Shown here: in pieces, positions 25,845-32,740 of the stretch | How the letters are laid out: each line of letters begins with the position of its first letter | How positions within the stretch are numbered: position 1 is the stretch's first letter | NCBI GenBank assembly: GCA_017990495.1 | Contig: JAGNNV010000014.1 | Location: 1 to 34,446, forward strand | DNA length: 34,446 nt | Direction: 5' to 3' | Origin: Vicinamibacteria bacterium | GTDB taxonomy: Bacteria; Acidobacteriota; Vicinamibacteria; Fen-336; JAGNNV01 | Translations under genes and position numbers: made by a program | The notes under the pieces: generated by a model | Seen by the model: the letters and a program-made list of their open reading frames with translations, nothing else | Told to the model about the DNA's origin: nothing | Databases searched by the model: none

Positions 25845-26255
25845 TTGAACCGCTTGTCCAACTCGCCGATCCGCAAAATCCAGGCCGAAAACCTGCCGAA
25901 GCCCGTGGGGCCGTATTCGCCGGGCACCGCCTTTGATCGCCTCGTGTTCGTCTCCGGGCAGGCGGGTCGCGATCCGCTCACCGGCATCGTGGCCGATGAC
26001 GTCGAGGCCCAGACCGAACAAACCCTTCGCAACGTCGAGACCATTCTCAAGGCCGCGGGCACCGATCTGCAGCACGTGCTTCGCTGCGGCGTCTTCCTCG
26101 TCGACATGGCCGAGTTTTCGAAGATGAACGCCGTCTACGAGCGGATGTTCGCTGGACACAAACCCGCGCGAACCACGGTGGAGGTGGCTGGCCTCCCGGG
26201 AGAGAAACTCCGGGTCGAGATCGACTGCATCGCCGTTCTGCCCGAGCGGGCCTGA
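25845..26255 (+). CDS. ridA: RidA/YjgF family enamine/imine deaminase
   Basis: A 136-residue RidA (Rid/YER057c/UK114) family protein that hydrolyses reactive enamine and imine intermediates released by PLP enzymes to stable keto acids and ammonia. Family marks are PVGPYSPG (20-27), FVSGQAGRDP (35-44), the catalytic arginine R109 in PARTTVEV, and the C-terminal EIDCIAV with Glu125. The start is TTG 25845 with AAGGAG only three bases upstream; TTG 25854 (residue 4) has better spacing and is possible. The gene follows the cupin by 24 bases and precedes the deaminase gene by 39 bases on the same strand, so it is likely part of the menaquinone operon's transcript. Confidence 0.92.
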   Translation: MNRLSNSPIRKIQAENLPKPVGPYSPGTAFDRLVFVSGQAGRDPLTGIVADDVEAQTEQTLRNVETILKAAGTDLQHVLRCGVFLVDMAEFSKMNAVYERMFAGHKPARTTVEVAGLPGEKLRVEIDCIAVLPERA

Positions 26256-26294
26256 TCGTTCGAACCGCCGGGTGATGCACGGCCCGGCCTTACG

Positions 26295-27518
26295 ATGACT
26301 TTCCAGACTCTGTATCGTGCGGCCGTCGTTCTGCCGGTGACTGCACCGCCCATCCGTGACGGTTATGTCACGGTGCGCGATGGCGTTGTCACCGGTGTCG
26401 GCCCCATCGAAGAACGGCCGTCGGGGCCGGGGATCACGGAAACCGATCTGGGCTCCGTCCTCCTCATGCCGGGGTTCGTGAACGCCCACACCCATCTCGA
26501 GTTGTCCCATCTCGCGGGTGCGGTGCCGGGCGAGCGCGGTTTCGTTCCCTGGATCGAGGATCAACTGCGGGTGAGGGCGGAACGTCCGCCCGAGGAGGTC
26601 CCCGAAGGCATCAACCGCGCCATTGCCGCGCTTGAAGCGGGTGGCACCGCGGCCGTGGCCGATGTCACCAACTCGCTCGCCGCGCTCAAACCGCTGGCCG
26701 CATCCCGGCTTCATGCGCTGGTGCTCCACGAGATTCTCGGCTTCGATCCCGCACGCGCCGAGGCGGTGATGGAGCAGACCACGGCCGCTCGATCCGCCGC
26801 TGTTGCCGACGTCGAGGCTCTCGCCCCGAACTCCGCGATCCGTGTGGAAGTCGCGGCCCACGCTCCGCACTCGATATCTCGCGAGCTCTTCGCTCTGCTG
26901 ATCAAGTCGGGGGGCATTCGCTCGATTCACGTGGCGGAGTCGAAGTCCGAGGACGAGTTCGTGAAACACGGCGGGGGAGAGTGGCGCGAGTTCCTGGACC
27001 GTCGCGTGGGCCCCGTGCCGTTCAACGCGCCCGCGACCGGCCCGGTGCGTTATCTCGACGAGTTGGGCGTGCTCACGAAGGGCCTGCTCGCCGTGCACTG
27101 CGTTCGCGTCGTCGACGACGACGCGCGCCTGCTGGCCGCCCGGGGCGCCGTCGCGGTGCTTTGTCCTCGTAGCAATGAGTTCCTGGGGAACGGCGTGCCG
27201 CCCCTCGCCATGCTCCTTGGCAGCGGGATCGCGCTGGCGCTCGGCACCGACTCGCTCGCCAGTTGCGCGTCTCTCGACGTTCTCGAGGATGCGCGCGTGC
27301 TCAGCCGCCGCTTTCCCCGAGTGCCGAAGTCCATCCTCCTGCACGCGTTGACCCGGGGGGGCGCACTGGCTCTTGGTTTCGAACGCCTGGGCGAGATCAC
27401 GAAAGGCGCGGCCGCCCGCTTCGCTACGCTCTCCTTCGACGGCCCTGCTCCCGCGGACCCGGCCGCGTTCATTCTTCACGAGGCCGTCAGCGCGCGCGGC
27501 CTGTTTTGCGACCGATGA
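26295..27518 (+). CDS. mqnX: aminodeoxyfutalosine deaminase-like amidohydrolase
   Basis: A 407-residue metal-dependent amidohydrolase, best read as aminodeoxyfutalosine deaminase (MqnX type). That enzyme converts 6-amino-6-deoxyfutalosine to futalosine in the futalosine route to menaquinone. Metal ligands follow the superfamily pattern: HTHLE (H65, H67), the AAHAPHS segment (H189/H192), H212 with E215 in HVAES, H268 in HCV, and D319 in GTDS. Its closest superfamily relatives are cytosine/guanine deaminases, so sequence alone would leave the substrate open. The two downstream menaquinone genes, reached by four-base ATGA overlaps, are the reason for this call. No ribosome site is obvious before ATG 26295. 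The other mqn genes are not in the window. Confidence 0.82.
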   Translation: MTFQTLYRAAVVLPVTAPPIRDGYVTVRDGVVTGVGPIEERPSGPGITETDLGSVLLMPGFVNAHTHLELSHLAGAVPGERGFVPWIEDQLRVRAERPPEEVPEGINRAIAALEAGGTAAVADVTNSLAALKPLAASRLHALVLHEILGFDPARAEAVMEQTTAARSAAVADVEALAPNSAIRVEVAAHAPHSISRELFALLIKSGGIRSIHVAESKSEDEFVKHGGGEWREFLDRRVGPVPFNAPATGPVRYLDELGVLTKGLLAVHCVRVVDDDARLLAARGAVAVLCPRSNEFLGNGVPPLAMLLGSGIALALGTDSLASCASLDVLEDARVLSRRFPRVPKSILLHALTRGGALALGFERLGEITKGAAARFATLSFDGPAPADPAAFILHEAVSARGLFCDR

Positions 27519-28411
27519 CCCGGCCCGATTCTTCCCCGCCTCCTGTAGCCCCGGTTTTGAACCGGGTGGCGACCTACGGGCGGATGATCAAGTTCTCGCA
27601 CTCGATCTTCGCTCTGCCCTTCGCCCTCGCCGCGTTCGCTCTCGCCACCCGCCGCCAGGGATTCGATCCCGAGACGCTGCTGTGGGTTGTGGTGGCGATG
27701 GTGGGCGCGCGCAGCGCGGCCATGGGCTTCAATCGCTGGATCGATGCCGACATCGACGCGAAAAACCCGCGTACCGCGCAGCGCGAGATTCCCGCGGGTG
27801 CTTTGTCGCGGCCGCAGGTCCTCGCCTTTGTGATCCTGTCGAGCGCGGCCCTGGTGGTGGCGGCGTGGCAGCTCAATCCGCTGTGCCTGGCCCTCTCGCC
27901 CGTGGCCCTCGCCATCGTGTTCGGCTACTCATTCACCAAGCGCTTCACCATGTTGTCGCATGTGGTTCTTGGCCTGTCCCTGGCCATCGCTCCCCTTGGC
28001 GCCTGGCTGGCCGTGCGCGGCCACTTCGAGCTGACCCCCATTCCCATCGGCCTCGCCGTCCTCTTCTGGGTGGCCGGCTTCGACATCCTCTATTCGTGCC
28101 AGGACGTCGAGTTCGATCACAAGTTGTCGCTGCACTCGATTCCCGTGCGCTTCGGCGTGCCCCGCGCGCTCGTCCTGGCCCGGGTCGCCCACGTGGTCGC
28201 CATCGCCGCGTTGTTCGCGGTGGCGATCGTGGAGCCTCTGCACTGGTCGTACTTCGCGGGACTCATTCTGATCGCCCTCCTGTTCGTGTACGAACACTCG
28301 CTGGTGAGGGCCGACGATCTGTCGAAGATCAACGCCGCCTTCTTCACCGTGAACGGCTGGATCGGCGTGCTCTACCTGGTTACGGTACTGTTCGCGGGTT
28401 TCCTCGCATGA
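27515..28411 (+). CDS. mqnP: UbiA-type prenyltransferase of menaquinone synthesis
   Basis: A 298-residue integral membrane prenyltransferase of the UbiA superfamily. It should attach a polyprenyl chain to an aromatic acid, here probably the 1,4-dihydroxy-6-naphthoate-derived precursor of the futalosine pathway (MqnP role). The first aspartate-rich motif is FNRWIDADIDAKNPRT (72-87) with N73, D77 and D81. The second is YSCQDVEFD (193-201) with D197 and D201, both needed for Mg-diphosphate binding. About eight or nine membrane helices are seen. The ATG at 27515 overlaps the deaminase stop as ATGA, so translation is coupled. UbiA itself, in ubiquinone synthesis, has the same motifs; the MqnX neighbour argues for menaquinone. 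The symbol is by context. Confidence 0.9.
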   Translation: MTRPDSSPPPVAPVLNRVATYGRMIKFSHSIFALPFALAAFALATRRQGFDPETLLWVVVAMVGARSAAMGFNRWIDADIDAKNPRTAQREIPAGALSRPQVLAFVILSSAALVVAAWQLNPLCLALSPVALAIVFGYSFTKRFTMLSHVVLGLSLAIAPLGAWLAVRGHFELTPIPIGLAVLFWVAGFDILYSCQDVEFDHKLSLHSIPVRFGVPRALVLARVAHVVAIAALFAVAIVEPLHWSYFAGLILIALLFVYEHSLVRADDLSKINAAFFTVNGWIGVLYLVTVLFAGFLA

Positions 28412-29115
28412 CCAGCCCCACGCCCACTCCGGGAAGACCGGAAAAAGAGAACGTCCGCGCGATGTTCGACGCCATCGCCCCTCGCTACGATCTCCTCAAC
28501 CGCGTGCTCTCCGCCCGCGTGGACGTGGCCTGGAGACGTCAGGCGGTGCGCGCGCTCGAGGTACGGCGGGGCGACTGCGTTCTTGATCTTGCCACCGGCA
28601 CGGGCGACCTCCTGCTCGAGGAGTTGACCGCAGGCGCCATACGAAGCGTGGGCGCCGATCTGTCGTTCGGCATGCTGCGGCTGGTCCGACCCAAGCTCGC
28701 GAGTGCCGAAAAGGCCGCGCGGGTTTGTCAGGGAGATGCGGAGCGGCTTCCTTTCGGCGATGCGCGGTTCGATGGGGCCTCGATCGCCTTCGGCATCCGC
28801 AATGTTCTCGACCGCGCCCAGGGCGTGCGCGAGATGCGACGAGTGGTGAAGCCAGGACGCCGCGTGGTGGTCCTCGAGTTTCATGAGACAACCGGGGTGA
28901 TCGGGACGATCTTCCGCGTTTACTTCAATCACATCCTTCCGCGGATTGGCGCCCTCGTCAGCAGCCGCGAGGCGTATTCGTATCTCCCGAAGTCCGTGGC
29001 GAACTTCGAGACGCCCGAGGGCTTCGGCGCACTGATGCGCGCCGCGGGGCTCAAGGACGTCACCTCGCGGCCTCTGACCTTCGGCATCGCCTGGCTCCAC
29101 GTGGGCACGGTCTAG
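28408..29115 (+). CDS. menG: demethylmenaquinone methyltransferase MenG/UbiE
   Basis: A 235-residue SAM-dependent C-methyltransferase of the UbiE/MenG family, which methylates demethylmenaquinone in the last step of menaquinone synthesis. Marks are MFDAIAPRYDLLNRVLS (19-35), the SAM-binding DLATGTGD (60-67), the FGIRNV segment, and the NFETPEGF element near the C-terminus typical of UbiE. It starts at ATG 28408 with an ATGA overlap to the prenyltransferase stop, completing a three-gene coupled operon. The same enzyme can also serve ubiquinone in some bacteria; nothing in the window suggests ubiquinone. Cytoplasmic, peripheral to the membrane. Confidence 0.95.
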   Translation: MTSPTPTPGRPEKENVRAMFDAIAPRYDLLNRVLSARVDVAWRRQAVRALEVRRGDCVLDLATGTGDLLLEELTAGAIRSVGADLSFGMLRLVRPKLASAEKAARVCQGDAERLPFGDARFDGASIAFGIRNVLDRAQGVREMRRVVKPGRRVVVLEFHETTGVIGTIFRVYFNHILPRIGALVSSREAYSYLPKSVANFETPEGFGALMRAAGLKDVTSRPLTFGIAWLHVGTV

Positions 29116-29161
29116 CAAGCCCGCGCTCGCGGCGAAGCCTCGCCCGGGTTTGGCCGGTAAA

Positions 29162-29854
29162 ATGCCCGGGTTGAAGGCATTGGCTATCGGTTTGGCGCTT
29201 CTGGACTTCGCGCCGGTGTTCTTCCTCGCCCTGGGCCTTTTCTTCCTGGCTCAGCTCGTCGATCGGCTGGAGCCCCGATGTCGGCAGATGGCCCTGGCCG
29301 CTCTGGTCCTCATCACGCTGGGGGGATTGGCCCGCGCCGCCTCTCAGCTGGCCTTCGCGGTGGCGGGTGAGGGCGTACCCCTTCTCGAGACTTCGCTCCA
29401 CGTTTTTGGTGGGCCTGGCTTCGCGTTGATGGCCGCGGCCCTGATCCGTGCCCGCGCCACCGAGGCGGGCCGGGTGATTTCACGCGACCCGTGGGTCGCG
29501 CCTACCGCCCTCTCGTGGCTCTTCCTCGGGATCGCGTACTACCTCAACTCGCGTATCGAGACCGGGCTTTGGAGTCTTGTCCTGGTGATTCTGGCCCTCG
29601 CCGGCAGCGCCCTGATGAGTCTCGCCGCGGCCCGACTGGGCTGGAGACGAGAGCTTCACATGGCTGCGGCCTTCTTCGCCATGAACGCCGTTGGCTCCAT
29701 GCTGGTGGCCATCCTGCGGCCATTCGACCAAAACGTTTGGATTCATTTGGTTGAGGTGGTTCTGAACCTGGCCTCCCAGGCCGCGTTCACCTTCGCGGCC
29801 TGGCGGGTGGCCGCCGAGTTTCACGCCCGGGTGGGTCCGACCGCAGCGGTCTAA
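29162..29854 (+). CDS. polytopic membrane protein of unknown function
   Basis: About 230 residues with six or seven hydrophobic helices, separated by short charged loops (DRLEPRCRQ, RARATEAGRVISRD, RLGWRRELH). No catalytic motif or family signature is recognised; it reads like a small uncharacterised integral membrane protein. The start is uncertain. ATG 29162 is used here; TTG 29150 and TTG 29171 are alternatives. A TAAAAT hexamer at 29158-29163 overlaps the chosen ATG, so if that hexamer were a -10 the start would lie further down. It begins 46 bases after menG on the same strand and ends 59 bases before the TetR gene. It could belong to either neighbouring unit, but the efflux operon has its own promoter. 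Confidence 0.65.
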   Translation: MPGLKALAIGLALLDFAPVFFLALGLFFLAQLVDRLEPRCRQMALAALVLITLGGLARAASQLAFAVAGEGVPLLETSLHVFGGPGFALMAAALIRARATEAGRVISRDPWVAPTALSWLFLGIAYYLNSRIETGLWSLVLVILALAGSALMSLAAARLGWRRELHMAAAFFAMNAVGSMLVAILRPFDQNVWIHLVEVVLNLASQAAFTFAAWRVAAEFHARVGPTAAV

Positions 29855-29867
29855 GACGAGAAAATGG

Positions 29868-29900
29868 TTGCGGACTGACTGGCCGGTCATTAGAATGACC
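29868..29900 (+). promoter_or_regulatory. TetR-efflux operon promoter with overlapping palindromic operators
   Basis: TTGCGG (29868-29873) and TAGAAT (29891-29896) are 17 bases apart, a plausible sigma-70 promoter. Two inverted repeats cover it. TGACTGGCCGGTCA (29876-29889) is palindromic but for one pair. GGTCATT-AG-AATGACC (29885-29900) is a perfect seven-base inverted repeat that contains the -10. The TetR start GTG follows at 29914. Such TGAC/GTCA palindromes over the promoter are the usual operator form for self-repressing TetR-family regulators of efflux operons. That the adjacent TetR binds here is an inference. Confidence 0.6.
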
Positions 29901-29913
29901 GCCGGTAAGCCAA

Positions 29914-30534
29914 GTGACCCCCTCGTCAGAAACCAGAGAAGCTGTCCTCGAGCGGTTCCGCGTCGAGTCGATCACCGAGGGCGCGCTTCGCGCCATCGCC
30001 CGCAAGGGGGCGTCGGCCACCATGCAGGACATCGCCGACGAGTCCGGTATCTCCAAGGGGACCTTGTATCTGTACTTCAAGGACCGCGACGAACTGCTCC
30101 ATCACGTCAGCGAGCAGGGGATCGCCCAACTGCTCGCCAAGGTCGATAGTGTCTTCGCTCGCGGGCTTTCCTTCGAGCAGACGATCCGGGAACTCGTACT
30201 CGCCAAGCTCCGCTTCTTCGATGAGCGCCGGGACCTCTACCGCCTCCATTTCGAGTTGAAGTTCCAGGGGGCCCGACGGGGGATCTGCGAAGTCAAAGCC
30301 ACAGCGCCGCCTCCCGAGAAGCAGATCTACATCGATCGCCTCACCCGATACTTCGAGGGGCACATCGAGGACCCGGCCGACGCCCCTCTGCTCGCGTTCC
30401 TCTTTTCGGAAACCGTCGCCGCGCTGCTGTTCAGACGGATCCCCGAAACCACCGGCCCGAAGCTCGAGGACGACGCCGAACTGTTGTCCGACCTCCTTCT
30501 GAACGGACTCTCAGGAAGAAGAAAGAAGTCATGA
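29914..30534 (+). CDS. TetR/AcrR-family transcriptional repressor
   Basis: A 206-residue TetR-family regulator. The DNA-binding helix-turn-helix lies at about 35-62: ATMQDIADESGISKGTLYLY, then FKDRDELL. The C-terminal alpha-helical domain (about 70-200) would bind a ligand and dimerise. It is the first gene of an operon with a TolC channel, a membrane-fusion protein and an RND pump, and overlaps the channel gene as ATGA. It therefore probably represses its own pump until a substrate binds. The start is GTG 29914, 13 bases after the palindromic operator, with no strong ribosome site. The inducer is unknown. Confidence 0.92.
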   Translation: MTPSSETREAVLERFRVESITEGALRAIARKGASATMQDIADESGISKGTLYLYFKDRDELLHHVSEQGIAQLLAKVDSVFARGLSFEQTIRELVLAKLRFFDERRDLYRLHFELKFQGARRGICEVKATAPPPEKQIYIDRLTRYFEGHIEDPADAPLLAFLFSETVAALLFRRIPETTGPKLEDDAELLSDLLLNGLSGRRKKS

Positions 30535-31835
30535 TCCATCTCATACTGGCGGCCGCCCTCTCGGGCCAGGCGCCCGTGCCCGCCGAAGCCGCACCGCCGA
30601 AGCTCACACTGCGCGCCGCTTTGGAGCGGGCTTTCGCCCTGTCGCCCGCCTCGCTCCGGGCCGTGGATGAGATCGAGGCCGCCGAGGCCCAGCGCGTGGC
30701 CACCAAGTCTCTCGTCCTGCCGCGCATCAACATCACGGGCAGCCTCATCAAGAACTCCGAGGAGGTGACCTTCGGATCGACCGAAGATTCGCGGACGATT
30801 CTTCCCGGCACCGACTGGAACGCGCGGGTGACTCTGCAGCAGCCGATCTACGCCGGTCGTCGCGAGTTTCGCCTCTACTACCAGTCGAGGGAAGGCGTGA
30901 GCCTCGCGCGCGACGGCCAGAGACTCACGCGCGACCGTCTGGCTCTGCGCGTGATCGCCGACTACGCGGCCGCGGTGCAGGCCCAGGCTCTGATCGATGT
31001 GGAGCGCCAGGCCGCGTCTCTTGCCGAAGGTCGGATCGTTCAGGCCCGGTCTCTCTTCGATGCCGGGGAAGTGACGCGCGTCGATGTGCTGCGCGCCCAG
31101 ACCGCGCACAAGGCTGCCCTGCGCCGCGTGGCGAGCGCGGAAGCCGAGGGCATTCAGGCCCGGTCGCGCCTGCGCATGGCCCTCGCCATCGACGGCGGGG
31201 ATGTCGAACTCGGCGCGCTCGACGCCACCGCCGAAATCGGTCTGCCGGTGTTGGGAGCGGAGACTCTCGAAGCGCGCGCCCTCACCCGGGCCGAGGTGAA
31301 GCAGGCCGAGACCAACGTGCGGATCGCCGACCTCGAGGTGCTCAAGCAGAAGGGCGCCTACCTGCCCGTGCTCACCGCGGACATGGGTTACATCCGCCAG
31401 AAGTCCTCGTTCCCTTCCGACAGCTATGGTTATGCCGCGCTGCGGGTGACCGTGCCGGTGTTTCAAGGCGGGGAGGTAGGAGCGCGGATCCGCATCGCTG
31501 CCGCCCGTCTTCGCCAGGCCGAGGTCACTCTCGCCGAGACCCGCCGTCAGGCGAGCGAAGATGTGCGTCAGGCGTTGGCCCTTCTCGAAGCGGCGCGGAA
31601 GACCAAGAGTCTGGCCGACGATCAGGTGAAGGCCGCCGAGGCGGAGTATGCCCAGGCCCGCGACCTGTACGAACAGCGCGAGGCCACCGCCCTCGATCTC
31701 GAAGCGGCCGAGTCCGCACTTTCCGAGGCGCGACGCGCCTTGATTCAGGGGCGCTTCGCGGTGCTTTCAGCCGAGGCTTCGGCCTGGCTCGCCGCGGGGT
31801 CGCTCGCCGATGTCGCACTGGAGAACTTCAAATGA
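30531..31835 (+). CDS. TolC-family outer membrane efflux channel
   Basis: A 434-residue outer-membrane efflux protein of the TolC family, the exit duct of a tripartite pump. A short signal peptide (about 1-20) is followed by two similar halves of long helices interrupted by beta strands. Examples are LRAVDEIEAAEAQRVATKSL and LPRINITGSL in the first half, and ALTRAEVKQAETNVRIADLE with YLPVLTADMGY in the second. A further helical run precedes the end. It has no lipobox, so it is more TolC-like than OprM-like. It starts four bases inside the TetR stop and overlaps the adaptor start in the same way, which fits a stoichiometric tripartite assembly. Length is usual. Confidence 0.93.
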   Translation: MIHLILAAALSGQAPVPAEAAPPKLTLRAALERAFALSPASLRAVDEIEAAEAQRVATKSLVLPRINITGSLIKNSEEVTFGSTEDSRTILPGTDWNARVTLQQPIYAGRREFRLYYQSREGVSLARDGQRLTRDRLALRVIADYAAAVQAQALIDVERQAASLAEGRIVQARSLFDAGEVTRVDVLRAQTAHKAALRRVASAEAEGIQARSRLRMALAIDGGDVELGALDATAEIGLPVLGAETLEARALTRAEVKQAETNVRIADLEVLKQKGAYLPVLTADMGYIRQKSSFPSDSYGYAALRVTVPVFQGGEVGARIRIAAARLRQAEVTLAETRRQASEDVRQALALLEAARKTKSLADDQVKAAEAEYAQARDLYEQREATALDLEAAESALSEARRALIQGRFAVLSAEASAWLAAGSLADVALENFK

Positions 31836-32734
31836 AAACCACTCTGACCCCCAAGATCGTCGGACGCCTCGCTGTCGGGGTTCTCACCCTCGGCGCTGGG
31901 CTTTGGTGGTCGAGCGCTCACGCGCAAACTCCCGCGCCCACCAAGGCCCCCGGGAAACCCATGCCGGGCGACGTGCGTGAACTCGCGGCCGCGGTGGAGA
32001 AGGCCGGTCAGGAATCGGCGGCGCTCTCGGCTCGCTACTCGGGCGAGTTCGTTTCCTCGCAGCGTTCGGAGGTCACCCCTCGCATCGGAGGGCGCGTGAA
32101 GGCCGTCATGGTGGACGAGGGCGCGGTGGTGAATCGCGGCGCGGCGCTGCTGGCGCTCGAGACGGACTACCTCGATCTCGACGTCAAGCAGGCCGCGGCC
32201 GAAGTGGCCCGCGCTCAGGCGGCGGTCAATGAAGCCGAGCGCGATGCCGCGCGCAAGGCCGAACTCGTGGCCAAAGGTTCCGTTTCCGAGGCCGCGAATC
32301 TGCGCTCGACCAGCATGTTCGAACAGGCGAAGGCCGCCCTTGATGGCGCGAAGGCTCGCCTGGCCCTGGCCGAGACACGTCGCAAGGATGCGGTTCTGAC
32401 CGCTCCGTTCCAGGGCGTCATCGAGCAGAGGCGGGTGAACGTGGGCGAGCGCCTGACCGAAGGCACGCCCGCTTTCCTCATCGTGCAGTTGGCCCCGCTC
32501 AAGCTCCGTTTCCGGGTGCGCGAGAGCGACCTCACTCTCGTCCGGCGCGGTCAAGGCGTCGAGGCCGAAGTCGACGCCTACCCGGGGATGAAGTTCCGGG
32601 GTGTGATCTCGGTGGCGGGGGGTGCGGTTGATCCCGCGACCCGCACCTTCCTCGCCGAGGCCCGTTTCGCCAACAGCGATCTCAAACTCCGGCCCGGCCT
32701 CTTCGCCCGCGTTCGTGTGTTGACCGGAAAGTGA
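31832..32734 (+). CDS. RND efflux periplasmic adaptor (membrane-fusion protein)
   Basis: A 300-residue periplasmic adaptor of the HlyD/AcrA family that joins an RND pump to a TolC channel. The signal peptide ends near SSAHAQ (about residue 33) with no lipobox. Order of parts: a barrel-sandwich (lipoyl-like) half with VTPRIGGRVKAVMVDEGAVV (about 77-96); a helical hairpin rich in Ala, Glu and Arg (about 115-190); and the second lipoyl half with APFQGVIEQRRVNVGERL (about 190-207). A beta-barrel domain ends the protein, with the LRPGLFARVRV segment typical of adaptors near the C-terminus. At 300 residues it is shorter than AcrA (about 397) because the proximal domain is minimal. The ATGA overlap with the TolC gene implies coupling. 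Confidence 0.93.
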   Translation: MKTTLTPKIVGRLAVGVLTLGAGLWWSSAHAQTPAPTKAPGKPMPGDVRELAAAVEKAGQESAALSARYSGEFVSSQRSEVTPRIGGRVKAVMVDEGAVVNRGAALLALETDYLDLDVKQAAAEVARAQAAVNEAERDAARKAELVAKGSVSEAANLRSTSMFEQAKAALDGAKARLALAETRRKDAVLTAPFQGVIEQRRVNVGERLTEGTPAFLIVQLAPLKLRFRVRESDLTLVRRGQGVEAEVDAYPGMKFRGVISVAGGAVDPATRTFLAEARFANSDLKLRPGLFARVRVLTGK

Positions 32735-32740
32735 TCGGCC

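Noticed and set aside
26268-26287. CCGGG...CCCGG inverted repeat between RidA and the amidohydrolase
   Set aside because: Five-pair stem, ten-base loop and no T-run; too weak to call a terminator, and the genes look co-transcribed.
25833-27479. 548-residue open frame on the minus strand
   Set aside because: It is antisense to RidA and the amidohydrolase, whose active-site residues are all present.
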